Assembly: GCA_019914995.1 (NCBI GenBank)
Contig: CM034134.1
Span: 6,642,463-6,706,462 of the forward strand
Reading direction: 5' to 3'
Source of the DNA: Acanthochlamys bracteata
Taxonomy: Eukaryota; Streptophyta; Magnoliopsida; Pandanales; Velloziaceae
DNA: 64,000 nucleotides
The notes beneath the pieces were generated by a model. That model had not been told where the DNA came from, did no database searches, and worked only from the letters and a program-made list of their open reading frames with translations. Shown here piece by piece: positions 46,705-58,559 of the stretch. Position 1 is the first letter of the stretch. The number at the start of each line of letters is the position of its first letter. Position numbers and translations under genes: made by a program.

Positions 46705-47891
46705 ATAAATAGGTCCTTCCAAGCAAAGCTCATTTGGCTTTTATTTATTACTCTAAGACTTGTAAATGTTTGACAATTTGGAATAGTTATATTTTAAATA
46801 ATACTTTCAAATAAGTTTTTTATAATATTATACCCATTTTTTATAAATTACACAAAAATTATAACTTATAAAATTTTTATATGTATAATTTTTATTTTTC
46901 AAAAGTACAAATGTTAAACTTGTTTTTTCGAAAATTTTTTGAAATATATTTTATTCTAAAAAGTCTCAATTTAATAAGCAATCACAAACAAACAGACATC
47001 AAAATATAGTTGTAAAAATCGAACTAGCCTGTCCAGATCGATCTAGAGTGTAAACTGCACTGAATTAACAATAAAATTGCTTATGCAATCGACCCGCTTC
47101 AATCTGATCGATTCGTTCGCTCGGATCAAATTGGGTTAAATTAAATTTAAAAAATTTATGATATATTTGATGCAAAAATAATTATTAGTAGCTTTATATT
47201 CGAAAATAGGATGTGATAATGCAAAAAAATAAGTTTTTCATTTATAAATATTTATTATTAGTAATATTTTAGTTTTTATATTATTAATTCTGTTAAATTG
47301 TAAGAAAAATAGTAAAATTATTTTAAAACAAAGAATTTTTTTAAAATTTATTATTTACAATATATATTTTTTTTGCTCTTCTATCTCTCATTTGTTTGTT
47401 TATAATGTACCTTCTAACAAAAAAATAATAAGCTTTTGCGCTGCCGTCAAAAATTCAGTATTCTTGATCCGATGGATCAATCTGTTGACCCCATAGATCA
47501 ATCCGTGATCTATCAAATTCTGGCAGCATTTTAGTTCAATATTCGGTCCAATTTTTACAACTATACATCAAAGAGTTGACTTCGGGTCTTATGTTTTTAG
47601 ACCTGACTCAAAAAAACTTAATCGAGATTATGAACTTAAAAAGTTTTCTAGGTATTGTATAGAGTGTGTTTTTTAAGAAATTAAAGTGAATTAAAAATAA
47701 ATTATTAAAATTGTCGCTCTAAATAATATTATAAAAAATAAATTTAACTTTTATACTTTCTATAGTTAAAATTAAGTTTAAAATAATTTATATATTTTTT
47801 AATAGTTGAAAGTAAATTAAAGTCATGTTTATTAAAAAGTTGTGTTATAAGAAAATGAAAGACACTTGCATAATGTAGATGAATAATCTTA
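46705..47891. other. AT-rich intergenic DNA, no gene seen
   Basis: Contains a GACCCGCTTCAATCTGATCG patch (about 47091) related in wording to the hAT-like interiors, and AT-rich filler. The minus frame 47744-47941 is of chance composition and overlaps the next MITE. Confidence 0.5.
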
Positions 47892-48148
47892 AAGCGCGTT
47901 TGGAGCAGCATTTCAAACGTTATTTTTCGATTTTTCCTCATTTTAAGTTTTCCAATACATATTTTATAAGTATATAAAAAATTTATTTAAAAATTTAGAA
48001 AGTGTAGAAAAATTCTACGGAATAAGATCTTTTTATTGCATATTTTTATTTTTTTTGAAAGTAAAAAAAATAAAGCTCATTTAAAAAAAAAATAAAAATA
48101 TCTTTCATCTCATAAAAATTCTATTTTATAATCATTTCCAAACGCCCC
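47892..48148. mobile_element. Tourist-like MITE with TTA duplication, opposite orientation
   Basis: 257 bp. TTA at 47889-47891 and 48149-48151. Ends AAGCGCGTTTGGAGCAG and, reversed, GGGGCGTTTGGAAATGATTA. Its reverse complement follows the 44826 copy along most of its length. It lies about 0.8 kb upstream of the ATL gene's start codon. Confidence 0.75.
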
Positions 48149-48579
48149 TTAACTTCCTGCTCGAACCGAGATATTTGCCGCTCTAGCTCTAAAAAAATAT
48201 AATCAAGTTACATTTAACTCGAACGATTTTGGACATGCTTTAAATGACCTTATTGAATTTGACCTAAAGTGAAAAATAAAAAATAAAATTTTTAAAAAGC
48301 TAAATTCATAGTAAAAATTAGTGTATTATTTATATTTCAATTATTTTAAATAAATTAAAAGTTAAAATCAGATTTTTTATTTTAATTATTTTTAAAAATA
48401 AGTTAAAAAATAAAAAAACTCTATTTTACATAGAGTAAAAATAGTAAGATAAAATTCAAATAAAAATGAAAATTTATGCAAAACTGTAGTTTTAAATTTT
48501 TTTATAACATTAACGACGATGAATTCTTTGAAACTTCAAGACAGAAAATTAAAATTCGGTAGATTAAAATATGTAATAT

Positions 48580-48955
48580 TCTCACTTGTACCACTTCTGG
48601 TCGCCAGTTCCACTAACCATCTTTGCAAGACTTTGACTTCGTAAACTTTGATTTCCTTCGTTCGATTCAACAATTCTTTCAGCTATTTTTAAGTCACTTT
48701 CAAAATTGCTCTTTAATGTTTGATATTAGTTGATATCTTAAGGGCTACCCCTGTTAAAACATTTTATCATGGATTGAGGTGGGAAGAACTTGCGAAACAC
48801 GCCAACCAAGAATAAGAAAGCTCTTTATAACAGCTCCACCACCGAGCATACTCTCACCCTCCATGGTTTTTCTTTTTACACTTTCTTCAGACACATTCAC
48901 TGCAGAAAAATTTCCCAGCTTTTTTCCAAAAGCTGGAATCACTTCTTCAATTCCC
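48580..48955 (+). promoter_or_regulatory. Putative promoter and leader of the ATL gene
   Basis: A TATA-like TTTATAA at 48824-48830 stands about 130 bp before the chosen start codon, with C/T-rich leader sequence after it (CACCACCGAGCATACTCTCA, ACCCTCCATGG). An in-frame ATG at 48863 would add 31 residues ahead of the signal peptide. Because the peptide starting at 48956 is a typical secretory signal, I treat 48863 as leader, possibly an alternative start. Confidence 0.45.
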
Positions 48956-50170
48956 ATGGCTTCTTCATGGGCAGCAATCTTGTTACTACTGCTCTTCTCT
49001 GGTTTCTTTATCTCACCTTCACTTGCTCAATCCAACAACAGCAGTAGTAGTCAAAATAATATGTACGCAAACTTTAACCCATCCACGGCGATTGTGATAG
49101 TTGTTTTAATCGGCGCCTTCCTTTTCCTGGCATTTTTCTCTGTATACATTCGGAACTGTTCCGGGGAATCAAACAGCGTCGTCGGAAGAAATCTCCCCGC
49201 CGGGATGTTGGCGAGATCTCGAAGACAACGAGGTCTCGATAAATCGATTTTGGAGACGTTCCCGACGTTGGTTTATTCTGAAGTGAAGGATTTGAATCTC
49301 AGCAAGGGCGGTGCTCTGGAATGCGCTGTTTGTCTGAATGAGTTCGAAGACGATGAGAAGCTCCGGTTGTTGCCTACATGTAAGCATGCGTTTCATCCTG
49401 AATGTGTCGACGCTTGGCTCGAGTCGCATATCACTTGCCCTGTTTGCCGCGCTAATTTGTCGGAAACAACACAAGATTCTGAAAGCGTTGATCCGGAAAC
49501 GGTAACGGAGACGCCTGCAAGAGATGCGGTTAGAGAAGAAACCTGTGGCGATCAGTTAACTCCACCTCAAGTTCAGGGACTGGAACACGTGATCAATATC
49601 GAATCGGAGAAAACCGATGAAGAAAGAGTAGAGATGGAGAAAATCAGGCGGCAGCGGAGCAGCAGACGTCCTCAGAAGTTTCCGCGATCGCATTCGACAG
49701 GACACTCTTTAGTTCAACGAGGAGGCGAAAAGTTAGACCGTTACACTCTCCGATTGCCGGATCATATACACCAAGAAGTAGTCCTTGCAGCTGCAACAGC
49801 AGGGAAACGGCTTCAGAGAACCAAAAGCTCGCCTCCGGCGAACTCCGGCGAGGGAAGCACACGGCGTGGAAGGAGTGTTCGTCGGTGGCGGAGTTTCGGA
49901 ATCGGTCGGTCGGACCGGTGGCCGTCTTTCCTTCTCAGAAGTTTCTCGATATCGACACGTGGATCACGGAGAGGTAACGGAGACGGAGAAAACTCTGTTA
50001 AGAAAGTTAACGGTGTAGATGAAGAAGGGTCCATTAAGAAAGTTAACGGCGGTGGTGGTGATGGTTCTGTTAAAGGGAAGTTTCTCGATTGCGTCGGTGG
50101 TAACAGTGCTGCCATTAAGTCTGACGGAGCTACTAATGAATCGCCGTCAGCTTCGTTTGCCAGAGTTTGA
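48956..50170 (+). CDS. ATL-family RING-H2 E3 ubiquitin ligase, ATL6/ATL31-like
   Basis: 404 residues, no introns, as is usual for ATL genes. The start at 48956 gives a signal peptide ([20 protein letters not shown], cut likely after residue 25), a Ser/Asn-rich spacer, a membrane span at about 44-66 ([20 protein letters not shown]), the ATL hallmark GLD at 93-95, and a RING-H2 domain at 123-164. The ligands are C123, C126, C142, H144, H147, C150, C161 and C164 with the exact ATL spacing, plus W154. The long C-terminal tail is basic and Ser-rich and holds [11 protein letters not shown] (241-251) and RYTLRLPDH (262-270), patches I know from the ATL6/ATL31 group. A KKVNG repeat lies at about 349-365. 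Known members sit in membranes, pass ubiquitin from E2 to targets such as 14-3-3 proteins, and act in carbon/nitrogen response and defence. The same function here is inferred. A longer reading from 48779 exists but buries the signal peptide. Confidence 0.93.
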   Translation: MASSWAAILLLLLFSGFFISPSLAQSNNSSSSQNNMYANFNPSTAIVIVVLIGAFLFLAFFSVYIRNCSGESNSVVGRNLPAGMLARSRRQRGLDKSILETFPTLVYSEVKDLNLSKGGALECAVCLNEFEDDEKLRLLPTCKHAFHPECVDAWLESHITCPVCRANLSETTQDSESVDPETVTETPARDAVREETCGDQLTPPQVQGLEHVINIESEKTDEERVEMEKIRRQRSSRRPQKFPRSHSTGHSLVQRGGEKLDRYTLRLPDHIHQEVVLAAATAGKRLQRTKSSPPANSGEGSTRRGRSVRRWRSFGIGRSDRWPSFLLRSFSISTRGSRRGNGDGENSVKKVNGVDEEGSIKKVNGGGGDGSVKGKFLDCVGGNSAAIKSDGATNESPSASFARV

Positions 50171-50536
50171 GAAATCAAACCGGTGATGGTGCCGAGAAAT
50201 TTCTTTTATCTTTTTCCGGTGGAATTTTCTCTTTTTGTGAACTATTTAATTTTGATTAAGCTTTTTTTTAAGAATGTTTCTTTCTAAAGTCGAATACTGC
50301 CAAAAAGTGAGAGGGTTAGTTATAAGTGTTAAGTTCCTTTATGTAAATATTATGATGGGAATTATTATTCCTTCAATTTATTTTTATTCATTCTGGAATT
50401 TGTTATACACCGATAACTTTCTGTTTTGATTTTTTCGTGTATGTGGTGTTCATTTTGTTAATCTTTTCTTCTCCTTTTCAACATGTTTTGTGTTATAAGA
50501 TTAACTATGCTAATTTTCACAAAATCTTATAATTGT
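50171..50536 (+). other. 3' flank of the ATL gene
   Basis: T-rich stretch after the stop codon, suited to a 3' UTR. There is no canonical AATAAA close by; weak A/T-rich candidates lie at 50360-50390. No other gene is seen. Confidence 0.4.
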
Positions 50537-50539
50537 TTA

Positions 50540-50750
50540 GGCACTGCTTGAAAATGTTTATAAATTATAATATTTTAAACAAAAGATGTTTTTAAAATTT
50601 TTTGAAAAAAAACTTTTATTGTTTTAATAAATATTATAACGTAAAATTTTTTTATATTTATTAATTTTATTAAAAACTTTTATAAAATAACATAAAAAAT
50701 ACCAAAAATTATAAAATAAATTATTGGAAAAAGTAAGGGCAAACGTTGCC
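50540..50750. mobile_element. Tourist-like MITE with TTA duplication
   Basis: 211 bp. TTA at 50537-50539 and 50751-50753. Ends GGCACTGCTTGAAAATG and, reversed, GGCAACGTTTGCCC. The core resembles the copies at 44826 and 47892. It lies about 370 bp after the ATL stop codon. Confidence 0.65.
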
Positions 50751-50753
50751 TTA

Positions 50754-53229
50754 TTTTTGAGCCAGAAGATTGTGGTTGAAATATGGCAAGAATGCTTGCG
50801 GAGAAGTCACTTTCGAAAATTAAATTACTAAAAATATATTTATAAATTAAGTTTGTAAAATTAATTATACAATAAAAATTGATTTTTTATCAGGAAAATT
50901 AATTTTAGCTATAACAAAAATCTTGCAGTTGTCATGCATTAGTTTGATAGAATTTTTAATTGGTAATCATGGTTGTTAAAATTCTAATCTAAAATTTAAA
51001 TTTTACAATTTTGTATTAACAAAACGATCATACTGTTACAAAATCCCGATTTTAGTTCCAATCTGTAAGATTTCGATTTTAATTCTAAAATCTTAAGTAT
51101 TTTGATCTTACTTGTAATCTTACGATTTCAGCTTATAAGAAATCTTCATGAATCAGAAAAGTCTCGAGGATTTTGAGCGAAGTTAAACTAGTTAGAGAAG
51201 ATCTGTTGTTTTTTTTAACGGGAGGGGTTATGTTTGGTTTATTATGTGAGAGACTTATTATGAGAGCAACAAAATATTTCGTACGGTGATATCTTGGATT
51301 ATTTTTTTATTCTTTATTTTGAGACGATAAAGACGATTGTTTAACACCTAATTGATTGATTATATAAAAAATTAGATTTTCTATATATAAATATAATTAT
51401 ATAAGTGTGTATTTATAAAATAATAATATAATCTGTAAATAAATTATGATAATGAACTAAATAGATATAAAATTTATTAAGGATATAGTTAGTATGAACC
51501 ACAAAATATGAACATTATTAAATTTTTAGCAATTTTAATAAGTACTATCTAAATATTAAAAATATTAAATTTTTTTATAAAAAATTATCGATAAGTAAGA
51601 TCTTACCTAAAATTTCGATTCACGATCCTATGTAAGAAAAACGATTCTATATAAAATTTCGATCTTTACAACGTTGTTGTTAACCGCCTAAAAAATAAAA
51701 ATGTTATGATACTGAGATTATTATTATTATTATTATTATTGTTATTATTATTATTTGAGTAATGATGATAAGATTATCATATATATGTAATGTAGGTTTA
51801 TGTAAGCAGCAATTACTAAATTAATTGTTTCTAATCAAGTCATAATTAAGATGCAGAATAGTTCAGTAACTCCCAAAATCTTAAACTTTAATGAAAGTCA
51901 ATTTACTATTATTATCAAATTAAACTAGTTTTACCGTTAAATTATTTTAATTTAATTTATCTTTGGAATAAATTGAAACGACATTTTCAATCAGTAGAAA
52001 AATATTTTTGTTGCGGTTTTAAGTAATTGGTCTCACATTCAAAAGACAAATTCAGCTTGATTTGTCTCAAACTGATCTGTAACTACTCCATGAAATCACA
52101 AGTATAATGTGAACACCTCTTAAAAGTTGTGTAAACTGAAAAATGTTAACAACTGTAATCCTGAAGAACTTTATTTGCATGATATTGTAATGAGATGATT
52201 ATGAATTTTTAATCAGTTGGTTTTCTCAAATTTGAATTTTTTCAAATACAATAATAATAAATCTTGTATACTTTTTTAAAATTAACTCTGAAAATGAGTT
52301 TAGTGTGTTCTTTAGCATAAAAAAGTAAGTTTGAAAAAAATTAACACACGTTTTTAGCATAGTTTTACTTTCATCAGTAATTTTGAGCGTATTTTATATA
52401 CCAGCAATTCCAATTTCTGTTATCAGAATTGGAATTTGAACAATTTATATGTTTCAAATGTGGACTAAATTCAGAATTCTACTTCAAACTAACTATACTT
52501 CAGTTTAACCCACTTCAAAAATAAAAATTAAATTTATTTTAACTTATTTTAAAAAATAATTGAAATATATAATTGAACTCTACTATAAACTTATTTTTAA
52601 AAAAATTTGGGTTTACTTTTTATTTTTATCAAATTCACTTATGTATAGTTGAAATATGCTTTTTGTGAAGAATGATGGCACCGCATATAATGCAACATGA
52701 GTTCTTTAAATTTTATTTTTAAGATATTTGGGAAATGCCACACGTATTAACATGTTTCGGACTTCAAATAAAAAATAATAGCTTATATATTCAATTGAAA
52801 TTAAGCTCCATACTCTTCAGTAGAATATACATTTTAATGTTCAAACAGCAAAAGAGAAGTTCAATTTGAGCCTGGTAAAAATAACTTTCGCAAAAACTCG
52901 CACACTTAGTTTGACTTTCAAATACATTTCATAGATGTTTTGTAGAACAAAATTTTTCTATTTCTGAACGAACACAACATGTAATCAAAGTAACACTCAG
53001 TCAAATTAATAATGTTATTAGAAAATTTACGAAATGCATTTGCAATTCTTTGTTTTTTTATTCTCAAAAAAATCTAATGTTTGGTTAGTGGTCGTTTGGA
53101 ATTGCAGTTCGACTACTTCTTCACTTCCAATTTAATTTTGATTTTTTCAAAATTTTTATAGTATTTTAAAGTATTTTTTAAAATTCCAAATTATGTTATT
53201 AAAATTTACATCATTAATAGGGACAAAAA
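50754..53229. other. AT-rich intergenic DNA
   Basis: No gene or RNA recognised. An (ATT)n microsatellite with one GTT interruption lies at about 51719-51753. A GTCGTTTGGAATTGCAGTTC piece near 53093 may be the start of a worn MITE. Confidence 0.5.
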
Positions 53230-54030
53230 ATATAGGTCATTTATTGCAAAAATTTGATTACAGCTACTAATAGTGACTAGAAATAACCGATAGCTAAAAG
53301 CTTGTCGCTGATAGTAATAGTGACCAGTCTTACTTGCCAGTCGCCATTATTCAAAGCAATAGCTATAAAAAACAAACAGTCGATACCGATACTATTAACA
53401 TCGACCAAGTCCAACTGGTCACTGTTAATGACATATTAGTAACCAACAACTAGTTGTTCGGTAATGTGACCAGTAGCGACTAACACTTTGTTGGTCGTAA
53501 CTGCTTGTAGTAGCTACCAGCATTGTGCTACTCGCTACTACTAAGAATAGTAGCGATCGGCACCTACTGGTCGCTAATATGCACCGCAGTAGCGACCAAC
53601 AGTGTGTTCGTCACTACTATTCTCAGTGGTAGCGACCAGCAAGAACCGTGTCCCTACTATATTCTTTTAAATTATTTTAAAAAATTTAATATTAAAACTA
53701 TGAAAAAAATAATACATATTGTACATAGAAAAACTCAAAATACATATCAACATAATTATAAATATTCACTAAATTAAATAAAATTAATATTATAAATTAT
53801 TTATCATAATACAAAATACAAAATATTCATACGTAATTATTTTCATAATGCAATCTTAATAATATTCATCAATGTCGACTTCCTACAAGATATAGTCATC
53901 AATGCTCATTTTATGCAAGTACTACACTGATCATGTGTCTCAAATAAAAGAAAAAATATGTTACTAAAAATCACAATATATAGTAATTTATAATCATATA
54001 GAATAACTATTAAAAATGCATACCGCATCT

Positions 54031-54730
54031 AATTCACTCATCCTAACTTCAAATGCAATTATGTTTTTTTCCTACAAGTCACTCTAGTGAAGGTGGTCGT
54101 GTATGCGTTGGTTTCGCAGCTTTTCGGCACTTTTCTAAACTCTGACCCAATAAGGTGTTATAAATTTAAGTCTTCTATATAAAAAATTTTAAAATATATA
54201 AATACTTCTAACTCACTTGTCATAATTTTGAATCTGATCTCGTTTCTTCCTACAAGTCACTCTCACTGAGACTATCGTGTATGCATAGTTTTTTGAACAC
54301 TTTTTCTAAGTTTTGACCTCTTAAATTGCTATAAAGCTAAGTCCTATATATAAAATATTTAAAAATGCATAAATTCTACTAACTCACTCGTCCTATCTTC
54401 GGATATAATTTCGTTTCTTCTTACAACTCACTCTCACCAAGACGGTGGTTCACGCATAGGTTTCGCAGGCGTTCGAGAATTTTTCTAAGTTTTGATCCTT
54501 TAAGTTGTTACGTTTTCGAAATTAAAATTTTAATAATAAATAAATACTTCTAACTCATTCGTCTTATCTCCGAATGCAATTCCCTTGCTTCCTACAAGTC
54601 GCTCTAGCCGAGACGATTATGTACGCGTAGGTTTCATAGTCTCTCAATGCTTTTTCTACATTTTGACCGCTTAATTTGTTATGAATTTAAGTTTTTGAAA
54701 TAAAAACCTTATGAAAATATAAATATTTCT
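54031..54730. repeat. Tandem array of four ~175-bp units
   Basis: Units start near 54031, 54210, 54381 and 54552, with a fifth start at 54731. Each opens like AACTCACTCGTCCTATCTTC, then TTCCTACAAGTCACTCTC, a GAGACGAT-like word, and TTTTCTAAGTTTTGACC. Units differ at many positions, so the array is old. Confidence 0.8.
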
Positions 54731-54774
54731 AGTTCACTCGTTGTATCTCCAAATGCAGCAATCATTATTGCCCG

Positions 54775-55590
54775 ATGATGTATCAATCGCTATTGCCCTA
54801 GCAATAGGGACCAATTTGCATTTTGGTTGCTATTACTTTATAAAATATAAAAAAATCAAATTAGTTAATAAAATTTTAGTTGATAAAATCTAAACTGTTG
54901 GATGTGACCTATATTTTTCATGTATAATGTAGCAAAATTTTAGATCATTTGGTTAATTTTTGTGCTCCATCATTATAAATGATTAATAGACGTATACGAT
55001 TTACAATTTACAAAATTAAATTGTAGCAGAAAAATATATCCAAATATGATCAAATTTTGTTTAAAAAGTAATGTTGTCATATAGAATGCATCTAACAGTT
55101 TAGATACTCTATTTAAAATATTAAATGACATAGTTTATGTAATTAGTATAAAGCAAGAGTAGTAGTACTACGCATGTTAGCTAAGGTAAATATTGTTCTC
55201 AACTCGTTCACTCAATTTACACAGTCGTAAGAACCGAATAGAGATCTAAATCGTTAGATATATTGTATACTATAATGCTAGTGTTAACAGAAAATGTCAT
55301 CACATTTGTATGTGTTTTGGTTATACGATTTAATTCCTATAAATTATTAAATCGTATACGTCTATCAATTATTTATGGTAATGGAGAACAAACTATCATA
55401 TAAACGATCTCAAACTTTGCCAGCATAATATAAAGGAAATATATGTCACATCAAATAGTTTAGATTTTATTAAATAAAATTTTATTAATTAATTTAAAAT
55501 TTTTTATTTTCTAAAATAATAGAGACCAAACTACAAATTGGTCACTATTGTTAGGTAATAACGACCAAGTCTAAGCTGGTCGCTATTGCC
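54775..55590. repeat. Long inverted repeat inside the CACTA-like element
   Basis: The left arm (about 54775-55048) includes GGGACCAATTTGCATTTTGG, TAAAATCTAAACTGTTGGAT and AATAGACGTATACGATTTA. The right arm (about 55305-55590) gives the same words as its reverse complement, with mismatches. Arms are about 270 bp around a core of about 250 bp. Confidence 0.75.
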
Positions 55591-55882
55591 CTTAGGATTA
55601 GTCGCTATTGACAAAAGCAATAGCGACCCTATTGCCTGTCCAGTCACTATTGACTGAAGCAATAGTGATCGTTGCTTGACTGGTCGCTATTGTGTGGCTC
55701 TATAGCGTTCGGTCCACGTGTGGTAGCTAATGTATCTACTTAATAGCGACCAACTTTTGTGTTAGTCGCTGTTTTCAAAACATCAGCTACCCGTTTTGTG
55801 TTTTGGTTGCAATTACCTTAATAGCGACCGGTGTTGTTTTCGCCGCTATTGTTTGTCATTAGCGAGCAACTTTCTTGTATTG

Positions 55883-57290
55883 CACCTTCCACTCATTCTA
55901 CCATTCTCCTGTAAATAGACAAAAGGAAATTGAATCTTAGAAATTTTCTTAATCCTATATAATAACCAACATATATAGATCATAATTCAGAAATCTATTA
56001 ACTCAATGATTTTTACAATAAATATTTAGACGATGCAGAGTAAACATACCTTAATCTATAGTTCCTTTTGAAACAAATTGTTATCTTCGAAAAACTTGAA
56101 TCTCTCTCTTAATCTCCTCTTAATTTTAAATTAAGAACTTTCGATGATGGAAATTTTTTTTAGACTTTTGAATGGGAGAGGAGAGAGGACCAAATACCAT
56201 TTTTTATAAGGATTACATTCATTACCCATTAGCCATTATAATGGAAAAAATATGTGATTTTTTGAATTTCATATATTCATTATCTATAATAGTAGAAGAA
56301 TATGTGATTCTTTAACTTCACCAACGTCTATTACCAATTATCTACAATAATGAATAATATATGTAATTTTTAAAATTCACCAATAAGATTTAGCAAACTT
56401 AAATTATTAAACTACTTAAAATTAAACAAATCCGCCACATCCAACAGTCTCCCAATTGGCTCATATGTTAAATTTAACTTCATGGTTTAATAAAACATAA
56501 TACGCAGAGTATAAAAGTTAAATCCTTTCATTTATTGGTTACATCATAATGTCATAATTAAGTAAAGACTTGTTGGAAATTCCAACTATTTTGATGATAA
56601 TATATATTTGAGAATCATTGATAGGCTTTGAACATATCTACATTGAATTTGAATAGCATATGGAGCTGGACAGAACATTATGCAGAATTTGGCTAAGTGT
56701 TGAGATCTAATTGACATGCCAAGTTTACACGAGCCTATCTTTCTACTTACAGCACCAAATAGAGATTTCTTAATTGCATTTGAAAGATGGTATGACAGAG
56801 AGTAAGACAAAGAGCATGATATTTCATAAGGTATCGAAGATAGGAGAATTCTATAAAGTTTGCTGATCACCTGCTCAACATCATTGGATCACCTAGACAG
56901 TACTTCGACATAGTCAACGACAAAATCTATATCTCTCATCTCAGGCACTATTTTATAGTCTGATTTTTTATATGGATATAAGACATATTGAAGTATCTAT
57001 AATCCAAATATCAGGACATTCCATGAAGAAACGAATCTTACAAAAATCGGAAAAGATCGCTATCTTGCACATACCAAATTTGGATGCACCCGAGTGAACC
57101 TTTTCTGGACAGCAGCGTACAAATTTCAATATCTCTCAGCTCGAGTCATATTTTGTAGATCCAATTTTTACTAGTGGAATGTGACTCAAAAGCTATCTAT
57201 AGTCCAAATATGAGCCGACATATTCTTTAACGATGTTTCAAAAAATCGGCAAAGCTGTTGGACAGAGTAGACAAACTGATCGACTCAATC
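55883..57290. other. Unassigned stretch, possibly retroelement-derived
   Basis: On the minus strand a GA-rich piece (about 56180-56060) ends at AAG|GTATGTTTACTC, a good splice donor, perhaps a leader exon of the neighbouring transposon. From 56920 to 57250 two related stretches occur (CTATAATCCAAATATCAGGA and CTATAGTCCAAATATGAGCC, each followed by AAAAATCGG-type words), a diverged internal duplication about 190-200 bp apart. No coding gene. Confidence 0.4.
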
Positions 57291-57309
57291 CACTAATAGA
57301 AAAAATGGA

Positions 57310-57690
57310 ATCAACAACTGACTAAATCGGCCAACAAAGTTCAAAATTCAGTCAGTAATGATATTTACCGACTGAAATAAAGGTAGTGGTAAACAGTCGA
57401 CAACTCCTAGTCGGTATTTGACCAATTACCACCGATCTGCATATTCAGTCGGTAGTGTACAGTAGACTATCGATTGAAAATCTTTAACATAGAATACCAT
57501 TTGAAAATGAAGTCGGCATTTGGCGACTATTTTAGGATGTCGGTATTTAGCCACCAACATTTTACTCGGTATTTAGCTGCTTATTCAGCCACCAACATTT
57601 CATTCGGTAATCGCCGACTAGTATATCTAGTTAGCAATCTTTTCTATGCTTCAATCGGTATTGCCGACTAAATGCTAGTGTAGTCAACAT
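57310..57690. repeat. Subterminal repeats of the CACTA element
   Basis: AGTCGGTATTTG, CAGTCGGTAGTG, GTCGGCATTTGGCGAC, GTCGGTATTTAGCC, CTCGGTATTTAGC, TTCGGTAATCGCCGAC and ATCGGTATTGCCGAC. In known CACTA elements such motifs bind the regulatory transposon protein. Confidence 0.75.
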
Positions 57691-58559
57691 ATGTATGAAT
57701 TTAGCACTAGATCGATGTTGTTTTTAATAATTCTATATCAATAATTATTTCATCCACATCATTCAATTGAATAGCACTAAAGTATACACAAATATGATCT
57801 AAGTACCACAACATTCAACACATAAATAGTTCCAAGAAAGTAAGTACTCATGTTCATTGAAATGCTTAAACCAATTACAATCCGGTTCTAAATTGCATTC
57901 ATACATCACCTCATACATTCAATTACGATGAATATAAAAAACAACAATTCACTTACAACGAAACACCTCGGCTGTCTGAAAACCACCGCTGCAACAAGTA
58001 AGGCAAATAAATTTATTATGCCATACAGAGCAATCTTTTTTTCTTTATTTCTACACAAAGATAGTTTAAGACATAATAATATATAGCTGCAATATATATG
58101 TATTTTGAGAAATCATAATATTCTTGAAGTACACGCACATAATAGAGCCAACTTCCCCCTAAAATTAATGGATTCACAAAGCAGCAGGTAGCAGCATATG
58201 TAGAGATGGTACATAACAGAGCCAACATTCATAATAGAGTCAACATGCATAATAGAGTATAGTGCACTCTTGAAAAGTACTAATAATACTTTGTTACTAA
58301 GAAACGACATACAAATGAACTGCAAGTAATTAAAAAAAACCCAGTCGACGTACACATAACGACCTAGCTAACTCACCTATGTCTCAACTATCAGTAAGGT
58401 AGAGATACACTACTATGAACTTATTACATAAGATTACCTACGCATCTACATATAGTACAACTACACCTACTAGCTCAAACAAAAAATTATAGATCGAACA
58501 ATAAGAAAAAACCAATCAACTTACTATGTAGGTGGTCGAGTTACGTTTTTAGGCTTTCT

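Larger units (their letters stand above)
53230..55882. mobile_element. Non-autonomous CACTA-like or foldback element
   Basis: Both flanks hold many direct and inverted copies of a TAGCGACCAG/GTCGCTATTG motif (about 53260-53660 and 55520-55870), the arrangement of subterminal repeats in CACTA elements. The right end, read backwards, begins CAATACAAGAAAGTTGCTCG, close to the CACTACAAGAAA terminus common in plants. No clean left CACTA end was found, so the left limit is a guess. The interior holds a tandem array and a long inverted repeat, and no transposase. Confidence 0.5.

Noticed and set aside
58016..58355. Two minus-strand frames of 70 and 80 codons near the CACTA end
   Set aside because: Cys/Tyr/Leu-rich, between the subterminal repeats and the Transposase_24-like exons, with no similarity. 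Probably element 3' untranslated sequence.
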